Below, piece after piece: positions 7,284 to 16,359 of a stretch of 64,000 nt of DNA. The DNA lies in contig OZ253374.1 of NCBI GenBank assembly GCA_965260935.1, forward strand, positions 1,240,001-1,304,000. Direction: 5' to 3'. The position numbers and the translations under genes are program-made. The notes under the pieces are model-generated. The model made no database searches, was not told the DNA's origin, and worked only from the letters and a program-made list of their open reading frames with translations. The DNA is from JBBROS01 sp965260935 (lineage in GTDB: Bacteria > Pseudomonadota > Alphaproteobacteria > Acetobacterales > Acetobacteraceae). Numbering within the stretch: the stretch's first letter is position 1; every line of letters begins with the position of its first letter.

Positions 7284-8003
7284 GGGTCATCTTCTCGGTA
7301 GATGCGCAGTTTGGGCCGGCCGGCCGTTGGCGGTGGCTGCTTTGCGGCCGGGACGGGCCTGGGTGATGGCGGCGCCTGGGCCGGCAAGAAGTCCGCCACC
7401 CGTGCGACGCGCTCGTTGATGGCTGCGCGCAGCGCCCGGCAGTGCGCGCGCCGTGCGGCCTCGATGTCCTTGAGCGTGAGCGCCTCGCCCGCGTAGTCTT
7501 TGCTCACCGCCCGGCACAGGAACTGGTGGCCGTGGAACACCCTCACCTCGGACAGGTCGCGCGGGTCGTAGCGGATGGTGACGGTCTCGCCAACATAGGC
7601 GGCCAGCACCGGTTCGATGTAGCGCAAGCCCTGGAAATGAATGCCGTCGCGCCGCACGCACCGCGGCTTGGCGAGCATGACCAGCAGCAAATCAAGGTCC
7701 TGTAGGCTCTCCGGGCTGCGCGGCAGAAACCCGCCGCCCCACCAGGCGTCGAGCGGCGTCTCGCCGGTCTCGCTGTGGAGCCGGGCGTGGTAGGTTTCCA
7801 CGATGAAGGTGCCAATGACCCGATCCAAATCTGCCAGCGACAAGCGCGGCGGGGTAGCCGGCTTGCTGCCGGCGAGATGCCCCGGCAGCTCGGGCAGTAG
7901 CTCGGTGTTGAAGGTGCCGAACAGGTGCTCGATTTTGCCCCGGTCCTGCGGCCGGCCGAGGGCGGAGTAGACGATGCGGAAGCGAAGGCTGGCCGCAACC
8001 TGG
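7280..8003 (-). pseudogene. Mu/TniA-type transposase, C-terminal remnant
   Basis: An open frame with the last catalytic segment (GRPQDRGKIEHLFGTFNTEL, then LPELPGH), the DDE core end (TYHARLHSETGETPLDAWW) and a Mu-transposase C-terminal beta-barrel domain (TVTIRYDPRDLSEVRVFHGHQF). The first two catalytic acids and the DNA-binding domains are missing because an IS6-family remnant abuts at about 8003-8030. The frame is intact within the remnant. It overlaps the downstream ATPase gene by 4 bp, as in tniAB/tnsBC operons. Confidence 0.7.
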
Positions 8004-8075
8004 TCGAGGTGCTGGCTGGGGCGTTGTCAGGTTGGCGGGCGGAGGATGTCGATGACCTCAGGCCAATTTCAGTGC

Positions 8076-8835
8076 TTATGCGAGATCAGCAACCGCGGCG
8101 ACCTCGCGCCAGGTGCGGAAGGCGGCGCCGCGGGCGGCACGGTGCTCAACGGCGGTGAGGCGATGGCGGCGGAGCTGGAAGTGGTTGTGGATACAGGCGT
8201 GGGCGGACAGGAAGCGCTGGGCGGAAGCAGCAAAGGTTCCGCCTGCAAAGCAGGTGGAAAGCTGCTGGAGGGGTGGCGCGCTGACTTGAACCGCTGCATC
8301 TGCTGTTCTCGTCGTCGCGTCGGCTGGTGCGACACTTCGGCCCGGTTATTCAGGTATTTGCTCTGCCGGTGCTCGACATGGGGCAGGATCTGGCGCTTGG
8401 CGGTGCCGTAGCTCTTGAGCTTGTCGGTCACGATTACCCGAGGCACGTACTGTAAGCCGCGCAGCAGCTTTTGGAAAAACCGCTTGGCCGCCTTCGTGTT
8501 GCGCCGGCTCTGCACCAGGATGTCCAGCACGTGGCCGTCCTGATCGACCGCACGCCAAAGATAGTGCGTCTTGCCGCGGATGCGGAGGAACACCTCATCC
8601 ATGTGGTCTTGGTGCACGGACGGGGCCGGCGCCGCTTCAACTCGTTCGCGAACAGGCAGCCGAAGCGCAGGCCCCACGCGCGGATGGTCTCGTAACTGAC
8701 CATGATGCCGCGGACGGCGAGGATCGTTTCGACATTGCGCAGGCTCAGGCTGAAGCAGTGATACAGCCATACAGCGTGTTGGATCACCTCGGCCGGATAG
8801 GGGAAGCCGCGGTATGGGTTGGAAGCATGCGCCAT
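8076..8835 (-). pseudogene. IS6 family transposase, frameshifted and carrying a palindromic insertion
   Basis: Starting at ATG 8835 (MAHASNPYRGFPYPAEVI) the protein shows the IS6 zinc-finger/HTH region (CFSLSLRNVETILAVRGIMV). The frame is lost at the PRP/HQDHMDE junction, and the first catalytic region (HMDEVFLRIRGKTHYLWRAV) then reads in a second frame. The second D (VIVTDKLKSY) and E (HRQSKYLNNRAEVSHQP) regions follow. After MQRFKSARH a copy of the palindromic repeat is inserted, and the remaining C-terminus (FLSAHACIHNHFQL and on to TWREVAAVADLA) lies beyond it. Non-functional. Confidence 0.8.
8219..8273 (+). repeat. REP-like palindromic repeat, copy 3
   Basis: Begins GGGCGGAAGCAGC and ends GCTGCTGGAGGGG. 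The inner stem is TTCCgCCTGC / GCAGGtGGAA around AAA, and the outer stem is AGCAGC / GCTGCT. It interrupts the IS6 transposase between SARH and the expected QRFLSAH, giving an insertion of about 53 bp. Stem bases differ from copies 1 and 2 but stay complementary. Confidence 0.75.
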
Positions 8836-8955
8836 GGCCGAAAAGCTGCCATGGACCGGCAGGAGCTGCCAAGCTGACAATGCCGCCATGACGCACGCGG
8901 TTAATTCAGGCACTCAGGATACATGCACGCCGGATCTATATGAAAACCGCTCTAT

Positions 8956-8986
8956 CCATTCTCAAATTTGCAGCAAACCTGAGAAT
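8956..8986. terminator. Possible hairpin terminator between the EAL gene and IS6
   Basis: The arms CATTCTCA and TGAGAATG are separated by about 15 bases. It lies about 75-105 bp beyond the stop of the minus-strand EAL gene segment. No clear T-run follows on either strand, so a termination role is uncertain. Confidence 0.3.
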
Positions 8987-9060
8987 GAATCGTCGTCTGG
9001 CGGCACGCTGGCCCACGGCAGCATCCATGCGAACTTACCCCATGTTGGCGTAGGTCCAAC

Positions 9061-10146
9061 TCAGACGGCAGCGCTGGTGAGGTGGGCGAAGCTCTCGATG
9101 GCGGCCGGGCGCCCGGTCAGCCAGCCCTGCACCTCCTCGCACCGTTCGATGCGCAAGACGCCGAGCTGCGCCTCGGTTTCCACTCCTTCGGCCACGACGG
9201 GCAGCCCGAGGCCGTGCGCCAGCCCGACTACCGCGCGCACAATGGCCGCATCCTGGCCGCCGGTGGCAATGTTGGCGATGAAGCTCTTGTCGATTTTGAT
9301 CTTGTCGAACGGGAACGCGCGCAAGGTCGCGAGCGAGGAATAGCCGGTGCCGAAGTCGTCCAGGGCGACCCGGACACCCAACGCCTTGAGCCGGTTCAGC
9401 GCAGCCAACACCCGGCCGGCTTCGCGGATCAGCACGCCTTCAGTCACCTCCAGGACAAGGCGCGAGGCGTCAAGGCAGGAAGCTTCAAGCGCCTGCTCCA
9501 CCATCTCGGCGAAAGCCTCGCCCTGCTGCGCCTGCAGCGGCGACACGTTCACGGCAACCACCAGCGGCGCCGCCCAGCGCGCGGCCTCACGGCAGGCCTC
9601 GCGCAGCACCCAGGCACCGATAGCCGTGATGGCGCCGCACGCCTCGGCCACCGGGATGAACAGGTCGGGCGGCACCAGCCCGCGCTCCGGGTGACGCCAG
9701 CGCAGCAGCACCTCGAAGCCGTTGATACGCCCGTCGCCGGCTGCCGCGGCGAGCGGTTGCCAGACGAGCGTGAACTCGCCACGCACCGCGGCGTGCCGCA
9801 AGTCGTGTTCCAGCTCCCGGCGCTGCCGCAGCTCGCAGTCCATCTCGGGCCGGAAGAACGCCAAGCCGTTCTTGCCGGCCCATTTGGCCTGATACAGGGC
9901 GGTGTCGGCGTTGTGCAGCAGCGTGTCAGGGCTGTCGCCGTCATCGGGGAACAGCGCCACGCCCATGGAGGCGGTGACGCACCCCTGCGCGCCGACGCCG
10001 AGTTCGTAGGGTTCGGCCAACACCGACACGAGCCGGTCTGCCAGTATTTGTGTGGCCTCGGGCGCAACCGGACCGTCTTGCAGCACGACGAACTGCGTAA
10101 TCCGGTGCATGGCGATCACTGATTCCGTTTGATGCCGATCACCCAA
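9061..10146 (-). pseudogene. C-terminal half of PAS-GGDEF-EAL protein (end of GGDEF plus EAL domain), cut by IS21
   Basis: Codons from about 10093 down read FVVLQDGPVAPEATQILADR, the continuation of a GGDEF domain, followed by the second GGDEF half (CVTASMGVALFPDDGDSPDTLL, then YQAKWAGKNGLAFF). A full EAL phosphodiesterase domain follows: GFEVLLRWRHPERG with the signature glutamate, DDFGTGYSSLATLRAFPFDKIKIDKSFI, and VVAEGVETEAQL. The other half starts at 13563. The residues upstream of the junction (MGDRHQTESVIAMHRITQ) are read from the IS21 end and are artefactual. A truncated EAL protein could still be made from that start but lacks its sensor. Confidence 0.85.
10086..10093 (+). repeat. 8-bp target duplication of IS21 (left copy)
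   Basis: CGACGAAC flanks the element directly on the left and again at 12726-12733. It corresponds to the GGDEF codons for EFVV on the minus strand. The length is within the 4-8 bp usual for IS21. Confidence 0.85.
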
Positions 10147-10294
10147 TCCGTTTGATCGCGATCACTGGTTCCAGTGATGGCGATCATCGTGACGATGGCG
10201 GCGGCGTATCCGGTGCGGCTGGCAGTTCTCAACCAGGGGTAGAGTTGTTCTTTGCGGACAGCAGGGGACGACATTGCCGAACGAGAGAGTGCCG

Positions 10295-11806
10295 ATGCGC
10301 AAGATACGCGACGTTTTACGGCTGAGACTGGGCCATGGCCTGTCCCAGCGCGCGGTGGGACAGAGCCTTGGCCTGAGCCAGGCGACAGTTAGCGATTACC
10401 TGAGCCGAGCCCGGCGTGCCGGCGTTGGCTGGCCGTTGCCGGACGGCTTGGACGACGACGCACTTGAGGCGCGGCTGTTCCCGCCATTGCCGGAGACCTC
10501 GGGCGGGGTCCGGCCAGTTCCGGATTGGGCGTGGGTGCATCGGGAGCTGCGTCGGCCGAACGTGACGCTGGCGCTGCTGTGGGAGGAGCATAAAGGCTCG
10601 GCGCCGGACGGGTTTGGCTATTCGTGGTTCTGCGACCTGTATCGGGGGTGGGTTGGACGGCTGAAGCCGACGCTGCGGCAGGTGCATACGGCGGGCGAGC
10701 GGTTGTTCGTGGACTATGCCGGCAGCACGATGTCGGTGCTGGAAGGGGCAAGCGGAGAGGCGAGGCAGGCGGAGATTTTCGTCGCCGTGCTGGGCGCATC
10801 GAGTTTTACCTACGCGTGCGCAACGTGGAGCCAATCGGTTCCGGACTGGATTGGCGCTCACGTCGGGGCGTTCGGCTACTTTGGCGGGGTTGCCCGGCAG
10901 CTGGTCTGCGACAACCTCAAAGCGGGCGTCACGCGGGCCTGCTTCCATGAGCCCGGGGTGCACCGGACCTACGCGGAGATGGCGGCGCATTACGGCACGG
11001 CGGTGCTGCCGGCGCGCCCATATAAGCCGCGCGACAAGGCCAAGGTGGAAGTCGGCGTGCAAGTGGTGCAGCGCTGGATCCTGGCGCGGCTGCGGCATCA
11101 GACGTTCTTCTCGCTCGCGTCGCTGAATGCCGCGATCGGCGAGCTGGTGGAGCAGCTGAACGACCGGCCGATGCGCGGGCTGGGCACGACGCGGCGCGCT
11201 TTGTTCGAGCAGCTCGACTGCCCGGCGCTGCTGCCGCTGCCGGAGACGGCGTACGAGTATGCCGAGTGGCGGCGCTGCCGGGTCGGCCTGGATTACCACG
11301 TGGCGATCGACAAACGCTTCTACTCGGTGCCGCACGCACTGCTGCGCCAGGAGATCGAGGCGCGGATCACCGTGGGCACGGTGGAGCTGTTCCATCGCGG
11401 CAAGCGGGTGGCCAGCCATCTGCGCAGCGCGGCTCGGCACCGGCCGAGCACGGTCATGGAGCACATGCCGAGCGCGCACCGGCGTTATCGGGAGTGGACG
11501 CTGGAGCGGATCCGGCGCGAGGCCGCCGTGGTCGGCGACGATGCGGCGGCGCTGCTGGATACTATCCTGCGCACGCGGCCGCATCCCGAGCAGGGGTTTC
11601 GCGCCTGCATCGGCATCCTGGGCTTGGTGGCGCAGCACGGCGCGGAGCGGGTAGACGCCGCCTGCGCACGGGCACTGGCCTTGGGCACGCGCTCCTACAG
11701 CTCGGTCGCCGCCATCCTGAAGAACCGCCGCGAGCAGGTCGCGAGCCCGGCCGAGGCGCCTGGATTGACGCACGAGAACATCCGCGGCCCCGGCTATTAT
11801 CATTGA
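10295..11806 (+). CDS. istA: IS21 family transposase IstA
   Basis: A 503-residue transposase. The N-terminal helix-turn-helix (MRKIRDVLRLRLGHGLSQRA, then VGQSLGLSQATVSDYL) leads into an rve-type DDE core: first D in ERLFVDYAGSTMSV, second D in RQLVCDNLKAGV, E in RDKAKVEVGVQVVQRWILARL. A C-terminal beta-rich region follows (YHVAIDKRFYSVPHALLRQE). ATG 10295 is preferred; a TTG at 10274 would add seven residues. The stop is 10 bp before istB, the normal coupling. Confidence 0.9.
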   Translation: MRKIRDVLRLRLGHGLSQRAVGQSLGLSQATVSDYLSRARRAGVGWPLPDGLDDDALEARLFPPLPETSGGVRPVPDWAWVHRELRRPNVTLALLWEEHKGSAPDGFGYSWFCDLYRGWVGRLKPTLRQVHTAGERLFVDYAGSTMSVLEGASGEARQAEIFVAVLGASSFTYACATWSQSVPDWIGAHVGAFGYFGGVARQLVCDNLKAGVTRACFHEPGVHRTYAEMAAHYGTAVLPARPYKPRDKAKVEVGVQVVQRWILARLRHQTFFSLASLNAAIGELVEQLNDRPMRGLGTTRRALFEQLDCPALLPLPETAYEYAEWRRCRVGLDYHVAIDKRFYSVPHALLRQEIEARITVGTVELFHRGKRVASHLRSAARHRPSTVMEHMPSAHRRYREWTLERIRREAAVVGDDAAALLDTILRTRPHPEQGFRACIGILGLVAQHGAERVDAACARALALGTRSYSSVAAILKNRREQVASPAEAPGLTHENIRGPGYYH

Positions 11807-11816
11807 GGAGAGCACA

Positions 11817-12578
11817 ATGCTGATCCATCCCACCGCCGAGCGCCTGCGCGGCCTTGGCCTGTCCGCGATGGCGGACGCATTTACTGAGTTGCAAGGCATG
11901 GCCGATGCGGCCGACCTGTCGCATGAGGACTGGCTCGGGCTGCTGGTCGACCGGGAGGCGACGAGCCGGGACGACAAGCGGCTGGCGCGGCGGCTGCGCG
12001 ACGCCAAACTGCGGCAAGCGGCGGTGGTCGAAGACACGGACTTCCGCACGCCGCGCGGACTGGACCGGGCGTTGTTCCTGAAGCTGGCCGGGTGCGGCTG
12101 GATCCGAGAGCATGCCCACGTGGTGATCGGCGGCCCAACCGGGGTGGGCAAAAGTTGGCTTGCCTGCGCGCTGGGCCACAAGGCGTGCCGGGAGGGGTTC
12201 TCGGTACTATACAAGCGGGCGCCGCGGCTATTTGCCGATCTGACTACGGCGCGCGGCGAAGGCCGACTGCCGCGATTGCTGGCCGCGCTGGAGCGGACGC
12301 GGCTGCTGATCATCGACGATTGGGGGCCGGAGCCGCTGAACGCCGAGCAGCGGCGGGACCTGCTGGAGATCGTTGACGACCGCTACGACAAAGGCTCGCT
12401 GCTGATCACCAGCCAGGTTCCCGTGAACCGCTGGCATGAAGTCATCAGCGACATGACCTTAGGCGACGCGATCCTGGACCGGGTCGTTCATCGCGCCCAT
12501 CGGCTGGAGCTGAAAGGCGTCAGCCTGCGCAAGCGGCGAGGCGCCACAAGCGCCTTGACCGGCAGCCCGGGCGAGTGA
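11817..12578 (+). CDS. istB: IS21 family helper ATPase IstB
   Basis: A 253-residue DnaA/DnaC-like AAA+ ATPase with Walker A GGPTGVGKSW (about residue 105), Walker B LLIIDDWGPEPL, sensor I SQVPVNRWHEVI and the C-terminal arginine-rich LELKGVSLRKRR. IstB decamers bend target DNA and regulate IstA. The GGAG at 11805-11808 serves as its ribosome-binding site. Intact. Confidence 0.9.
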   Translation: MLIHPTAERLRGLGLSAMADAFTELQGMADAADLSHEDWLGLLVDREATSRDDKRLARRLRDAKLRQAAVVEDTDFRTPRGLDRALFLKLAGCGWIREHAHVVIGGPTGVGKSWLACALGHKACREGFSVLYKRAPRLFADLTTARGEGRLPRLLAALERTRLLIIDDWGPEPLNAEQRRDLLEIVDDRYDKGSLLITSQVPVNRWHEVISDMTLGDAILDRVVHRAHRLELKGVSLRKRRGATSALTGSPGE

Positions 12579-12696
12579 CACATCTACAACCGCTAGCAGC
12601 ATCGATCCGCTGTCTCCATCCTGCCCGTCGCCCATCCATTGGCGACGTGCTGAGGGTGATCGCGATCACCGGAATGGGTGATCGCCATCGACCGGA

Positions 12697-13563
12697 TCAG
12701 ATGATCGAGTTCACCGGAATACGCACGACGAACTCGTCGCCGCCGAGCCTGGCCACGACGTCGTTCTCGCGCACGCTGCAGCCAAGCCGCCGCGCCACTT
12801 CGCAAAGCAATCGGTCGCCGGCGCCGTGCCCGTGTAGGTCGTTGACCGCTTTGAACCCGTCGAGGTCGATGCAGAGCACCGCGAGCGTGCATCCCGAGCG
12901 CCGGGCGCGGGCAACCGCTCCCGACAGCCGTTCGTGCAGCAGCGTCCGGTTGGCCAAGTCGGTCAGCGTGTCGTGGTGGGCAAGCTTGTAGATGCGCTCC
13001 GCCGTAGCGCGGCGCTCGGTCACGTCCTGGCACACGCCGCGCACCGCGACGACGACGCCGGCCACGTCGGTTTCGATGCGGGTCTCGGCCCAGAACCAGG
13101 CGGGAGCGCCGCCGGCGCGCAGCACCCGCCATTCGTGCTCAACCACTTCCGCGCTGGCGCCGTCGCGGGCAAACGCCGCCGCCGCCGCGTCGCGGTCGTC
13201 GGGATGGATGAGCGCCAGGAGGCTGGCCAACGTCGGGTGGAACGTGGACGGGTCGGTGCCGAGCAGGTTGTGCATCTCGTCCGACATGGTCAACGGGCCG
13301 CCGTTGAGGTCCTGCCACCAAGTCCCGATGCGCGCCACGCGGGTGGCCTCGACCGCCCGACGCGCGGCGTCGAGCACGAAGTTGGACAGCATTGCCAGCT
13401 TTTGCGCGGTTTCGTCCTGGCTTGTGGTTTCCACGCGGAATCCGAAGTCGCCGGTCACGACGGCGCAAAGCTGGTCGCAGATTTCCTCCGTGCCGGCGCG
13501 CAGGTCCGAAGCCGCGCCCACCGGCGACGTCGCCATCGCCGAGGCAGGCAGGATTATGTTCAT
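12697..13563 (-). pseudogene. N-terminal half of PAS-GGDEF-EAL cyclic-di-GMP enzyme (H-NOX-associated), cut by IS21
   Basis: From ATG 13563 the protein has an N-terminal helical part, then a PAS domain (about residues 70-185: VARIGTWWQDLNGGPLTMSD, then IHPDDRDAAAAAFARDG, then ETRIETDVAGVVVAVRGVCQDVTERR). The first GGDEF half follows (HDTLTDLANRTLLHERL, DLDGFKAVNDLHGHGAGD, ARLGGDEFVV). After GGDEFVV the reading enters the IS21 end and stops. Rejoined to 10093 it makes an uninterrupted PAS-GGDEF-EAL protein of about 620 residues. Its start overlaps the H-NOX stop as ATGA, so the two were co-translated, as in H-NOX/HaCE pairs. Confidence 0.85.
12726..12733 (+). repeat. 8-bp target duplication of IS21 (right copy)
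   Basis: CGACGAAC, identical to 10086-10093. Confidence 0.85.
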
Positions 13564-14150
13564 GCAGCGACGGTCGCCAGGTCCGGCGTCGCCACGGCCA
13601 CTGGCGCCAGCTCAACCGATATCGTGCATTTCTCGCTCTCTGGGCTGCCTGCCTCGAAGCCGATCTCGACTGCTTCGTCGTAGCTCTTGGCCAACTCATG
13701 CGCTACGGCGACGTAAAGGGCGGCGAGCCGGTTCGGGGAATTGTAGAACACGCGGATGCCGCCCGGCGTGGCCTCGACGCGGAACTTGTCGGCGACGGCG
13801 CGGCGCTGCGGGTCGCGCAGGCCGGCCGCGAGGCAGTTGTGGATCGCCGGCTGGCCCAGCAGGAATGCCCGCGTGCCGGTGGCCTTGCGGAAAAAACCGG
13901 GGAACGCTGCGCGCGCAGCGCCCAGGAAATACGGCGCGAACAGGGTAAACGCTTGCGTCTCGGTGACGCCGAGCCGGGCGCAGGCTGCCTCAATCACCTT
14001 GCGGCATGCCGGGTCCGGCACGTCCCTGTCGAGCCGAAATTCGGTGCCCTCCGGATCAAGCCCGGCGTCGGCCAGGATGGTCCGGCGAGTGTCTGTGCCG
14101 GCGATCTGGTCGAGGAAGCCGACCAAGACCTTCGGCACCCAGCCTATCAT
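13560..14150 (-). CDS. H-NOX heme nitric-oxide/oxygen binding sensor protein
   Basis: The protein has 196 residues from ATG 14150 (MIGWVPKVLVGFLDQIAGTD), which has GAGG eight bases upstream; a longer frame to 14201 lacks a ribosome site and the typical H-NOX start. The proximal heme ligand region is GQPAIHNCLAAGL (His about 104). The propionate-binding motif is FYNSPNRLA (Tyr about 136; Y-x-S-x-x-R rather than the usual Y-x-S-x-R spacing). H-NOX proteins bind NO on heme and control a partner enzyme. Here the next gene is a PAS-GGDEF-EAL protein overlapping by 4 bp. With that partner disrupted by IS21, the sensor may have no output in this strain. Confidence 0.85.
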   Translation of the reverse strand: MIGWVPKVLVGFLDQIAGTDTRRTILADAGLDPEGTEFRLDRDVPDPACRKVIEAACARLGVTETQAFTLFAPYFLGAARAAFPGFFRKATGTRAFLLGQPAIHNCLAAGLRDPQRRAVADKFRVEATPGGIRVFYNSPNRLAALYVAVAHELAKSYDEAVEIGFEAGSPESEKCTISVELAPVAVATPDLATVAA

Positions 14151-14422
14151 CGTAAGCCTCGCGCGCAGGCGGACACTTGCGGGAACATTGGGCGACCTCA
14201 TCGGGAACTTGGTCGAGGATGCACGCGAAACATTAACGACAAACGAATTTTAGGCTCACAAGCAGCATCCATGCGAGTTTTACGGCAAGGGCCTGAGTGG
14301 CGCCGTGTCGGCCGGCGACGGCACCAGCTCACCAGGAGCTGGGGGCGAGATCACCCAGGTGGCTCAGTCTGGTCTGACACGTTTATTGTGGTTGATGAAA
14401 CGAGCCGCGTATCGGTGGAGGA
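14151..14422. other. Leader/upstream region of H-NOX
   Basis: This 272-bp interval holds no convincing gene. An A+T-rich patch near 14225-14255 (rich in TTAATG and TAAAAT on the minus strand) is the likely H-NOX promoter area. From 14290 to the IS6 end there is a short open stretch (GKGLSGAVSAGDGTSSPG in one plus frame) with no recognised family, possibly the tail of a gene cut by IS6. Confidence 0.35.
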
Positions 14423-15079
14423 GGCTCTGTTGCAAACGCTCCGACTGTCCGGCGTGATGGGGCTGGACGGGGAAGGTCGGGGCCGTGTCGGACTTTAAGG
14501 GGCGCCATTTCGAAGGCGAGATCGTGCTGTGGGCGGTCCGTTGGTATTGCCGCTACGGGGTGAGCTCCCGCGACCTGGAGCAGATGCTGGGGGAGCGGGG
14601 CGTCTGCGTTGACCACACCACCATTTATCGCTGGGTGCAGCGGTATGCGCCCGAGATCGAAAAGCGGCTGCGCTGGCAGTGGCGCCGGCCGGGGTCAACG
14701 AGCTGGCGGGTGGACGAGACATACGTAAGGGTCCGGGGTCAGTGGGCGTACCTCTACCGGGCCGTCGACAAGCACGGCGCCACCATCGACTTCTACTTGT
14801 CTCCAACCCGCAACACGGCGGCGGCCAAGCGCTTCCTCGGCAAGGCGCTGCACGGGCTGGAGGACTGGGACAAGCCGACGGTCATCAACACGGACAAGGC
14901 GCCCACCTATGCCGCAGCATTTGCCGAACTGAAGACGGAGGGCAAGTGCCCGAAGAACACCGTCCACCGGCAAGCCAAGTACCTGAACAACGTCATCGAG
15001 GCGGACCATGGCAAGCTGAAGCAGCTGATCAGGCCGGTGCGGGGCTTCAAGTCGGTGAGGACGGCCTACGCCACCATTA

Positions 15080-16123
15080 GAGCATTTTGCGAGCGGGTCG
15101 GGACAGCGCTGCCTATATGTCGAGGCGGCGGTGTCCATGGCTGGATCATATTCGAAGGACCTGCGCAGCCGCGTGCTGGAGGCGGTTGAGACGGGCGAAA
15201 CGCCGGAAGCCGCTGCGCAGCGGTTCGCGGTGGCACGATCCACGGCGTATCGCTGGGCGGCTGCGGCGCGTGACGAGCAGCGGCGCGAGGCCAAGCCGGT
15301 GCGCGGCGGTCCCGCACCGCGCATCCAGGGTGCGGCTGAAGCGGCCATGTTGGGTTTGGCGGGCCAGCCCAGCCACCTGAGCCTGGCCGAGATCGCGGCG
15401 CGGTTGGCCAAGACGCACGGCGTGCGCGTGCATTTGACCACGGTGCACCGGGCGCTGCGGCGGGCGGGTTGGACATGAAAGAAGCTGAGCCTGCGCGCAG
15501 CCGAGCAGGGACGCGAGGACGTGGCACGGGCGCGCCAGGCATGGTGGACCGACCCGGACGCGGTGGGCGGCGTCAGCCCGGAACGGCTGGTGTTCTTGGA
15601 CGAGTGCGGCGTGTTGACCACCCTGTCGCGCCTGCGTGGCCGCAGTCCGCGCGGCACCCGCGCGTGCGCGTCGGCGCCGTTCGGGCACTGGACGCGCCTC
15701 ACCGTGCTGGGCGCGCTCGGGGCGGAGGGCATTGTGGGCGCGATGAGCGTGGAAACCGCAACCAGCGGCGCCGTGTTCTGCGCCTACCTGGAGCAGGTGC
15801 TGCTGCCCGCACTGCGTCGGAGCAAGCCGGATGCGGTGCTGGTCATGGACAACCTGGCCGCCCACAAGACCGCGCAAGTCAGGACGCTGCTCGACGCTTC
15901 GGGCTTCGCCTACCGCTACCTGCCTGCTTACTCGCCGGACCTCAACCCCATCGAACCTGCCTGGGCCAAGGTGAAGGCCGTGCTGCGCCGCGTCGCTGCG
16001 CGCACGGCGGATGCACTGCACAAGGCACTCGGACCGGCGCTGGCCCGCGTCACCCCACAGGACGCGGCAGGGTTCTTCCGCCACTGCGGCTATGGTTGTC
16101 CTAACTAAACCTGCAAAATGCTC
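15080..16123 (+). mobile_element. IS630 family element (copy a)
   Basis: Ends GAGCATTTTGC and GCAAAATGCTC (11-bp perfect inverted repeats) are flanked by TA on both sides (15078-15079 and 16124-16125), the obligatory IS630/Tc1 target duplication. It is 1044 bp long with one two-part transposase gene. Confidence 0.9.
15137..16108 (+). pseudogene. IS630 family transposase with in-frame TGA
   Basis: The N-terminal half (SYSKDLRSRVLEAVETGETP, HTH; then LSLAEIAARLAKTHGVRVHL) ends at a TGA (15476-15478) after RRAGWT. Directly after it, in the same frame, KKLSLRAAEQGREDVARARQ continues with the DDE core: first D in ERLVFLDECGV, second D in VLVMDNLAAHK, and YLPAYSPDLNPIEPAWAKVK with the last acid. 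Relatives have an arginine at this junction (CGA), so a single C-to-T change explains the stop. Readthrough or mutation cannot be separated from sequence alone. Confidence 0.8.
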
Positions 16124-16359
16124 TAGAGGCTTCGAGGTGACGCGCGCGCTGCGCAAGGGCCAGGCGCACGCGTTCAACATGACACGCGACATCCAAGGCG
16201 AGGCGCGCATCGTGGAGCGCGCCTTCGGGCTGGGCGCGTCCGTCCTGGCTGAGGTGGTCCAGCTACTCAACGACCGCTGCGAACGCAGGGCAACGTAGCA
16301 GAACTGCTTGCTCCCCCGATACCTTCCGCACGCTCTTGGCCAGCAGATGCAACAGAGCC

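Larger units (their letters stand above)
8010..8935 (-). mobile_element. IS6 family element, degraded (copy a)
   Basis: The boundaries are approximate. The transposase 3' side abuts the truncated Mu-type transposase near GCGTTGTCAGG (8022-8036), a string also present in another IS6 remnant near 56947. The 5' side fades out before 8940. No clean terminal inverted repeats were found, so one or both ends may be lost. Confidence 0.6.
10094..12725 (+). mobile_element. IS21 family element, complete
   Basis: Ends TGCGTAATCCGG and CCGGAATACGCA (5'-TG...CA-3') with perfect 8-bp target duplications CGACGAAC. Both ends carry several copies of a roughly 20-bp subterminal motif of the type GCGATCACYNATTCCG (three at left within 10110-10185, two at right within 12650-12700), the multiple transposase binding sites characteristic of IS21. 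istA and istB are intact. Intact duplications and genes argue for a recent insertion. Confidence 0.9.
14485..16298 (+). pseudogene. IS6 family transposase, split by IS630
   Basis: The N-terminal part (GTG 14485, MSDFKGRHFEGEIVLWAVRW) has the HTH, the first D in WRVDETYVRVRGQWAYLYRAVD, the second D in VINTDKAPTY and the E in RQAKYLNNVIEADHGKLK. It reaches SVRTAYATI at 15079. It resumes in frame at 16126 with RGFEVTRALRKGQAHAF and ends ERRAT. Removing the IS630 and one TA copy restores a full-length D,D,E transposase of about 255 residues, so only the insertion inactivates it. Confidence 0.85.
14423..16359 (+). mobile_element. IS6 family element with IS26-like ends (copy b), interrupted by IS630
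   Basis: The left end GGCTCTGTTGCAAA at 14423 and the complement of GGCTCTGTTGCATC at the right (to 16359) match the IS6/IS26 consensus. The flanking 8-mers (GTGGAGGA and TTCCCAAC) do not match, so it arose by cointegrate resolution or deletion rather than simple insertion, or it is old. A 1044-bp IS630 element lies within the transposase gene. Confidence 0.85.

Noticed and set aside
10316..12313. A 665-codon open frame antisense to istA and istB
   Set aside because: Both IS21 genes on the plus strand have full catalytic motifs; the antisense frame is arginine/proline-rich with no domain and follows from high GC content.
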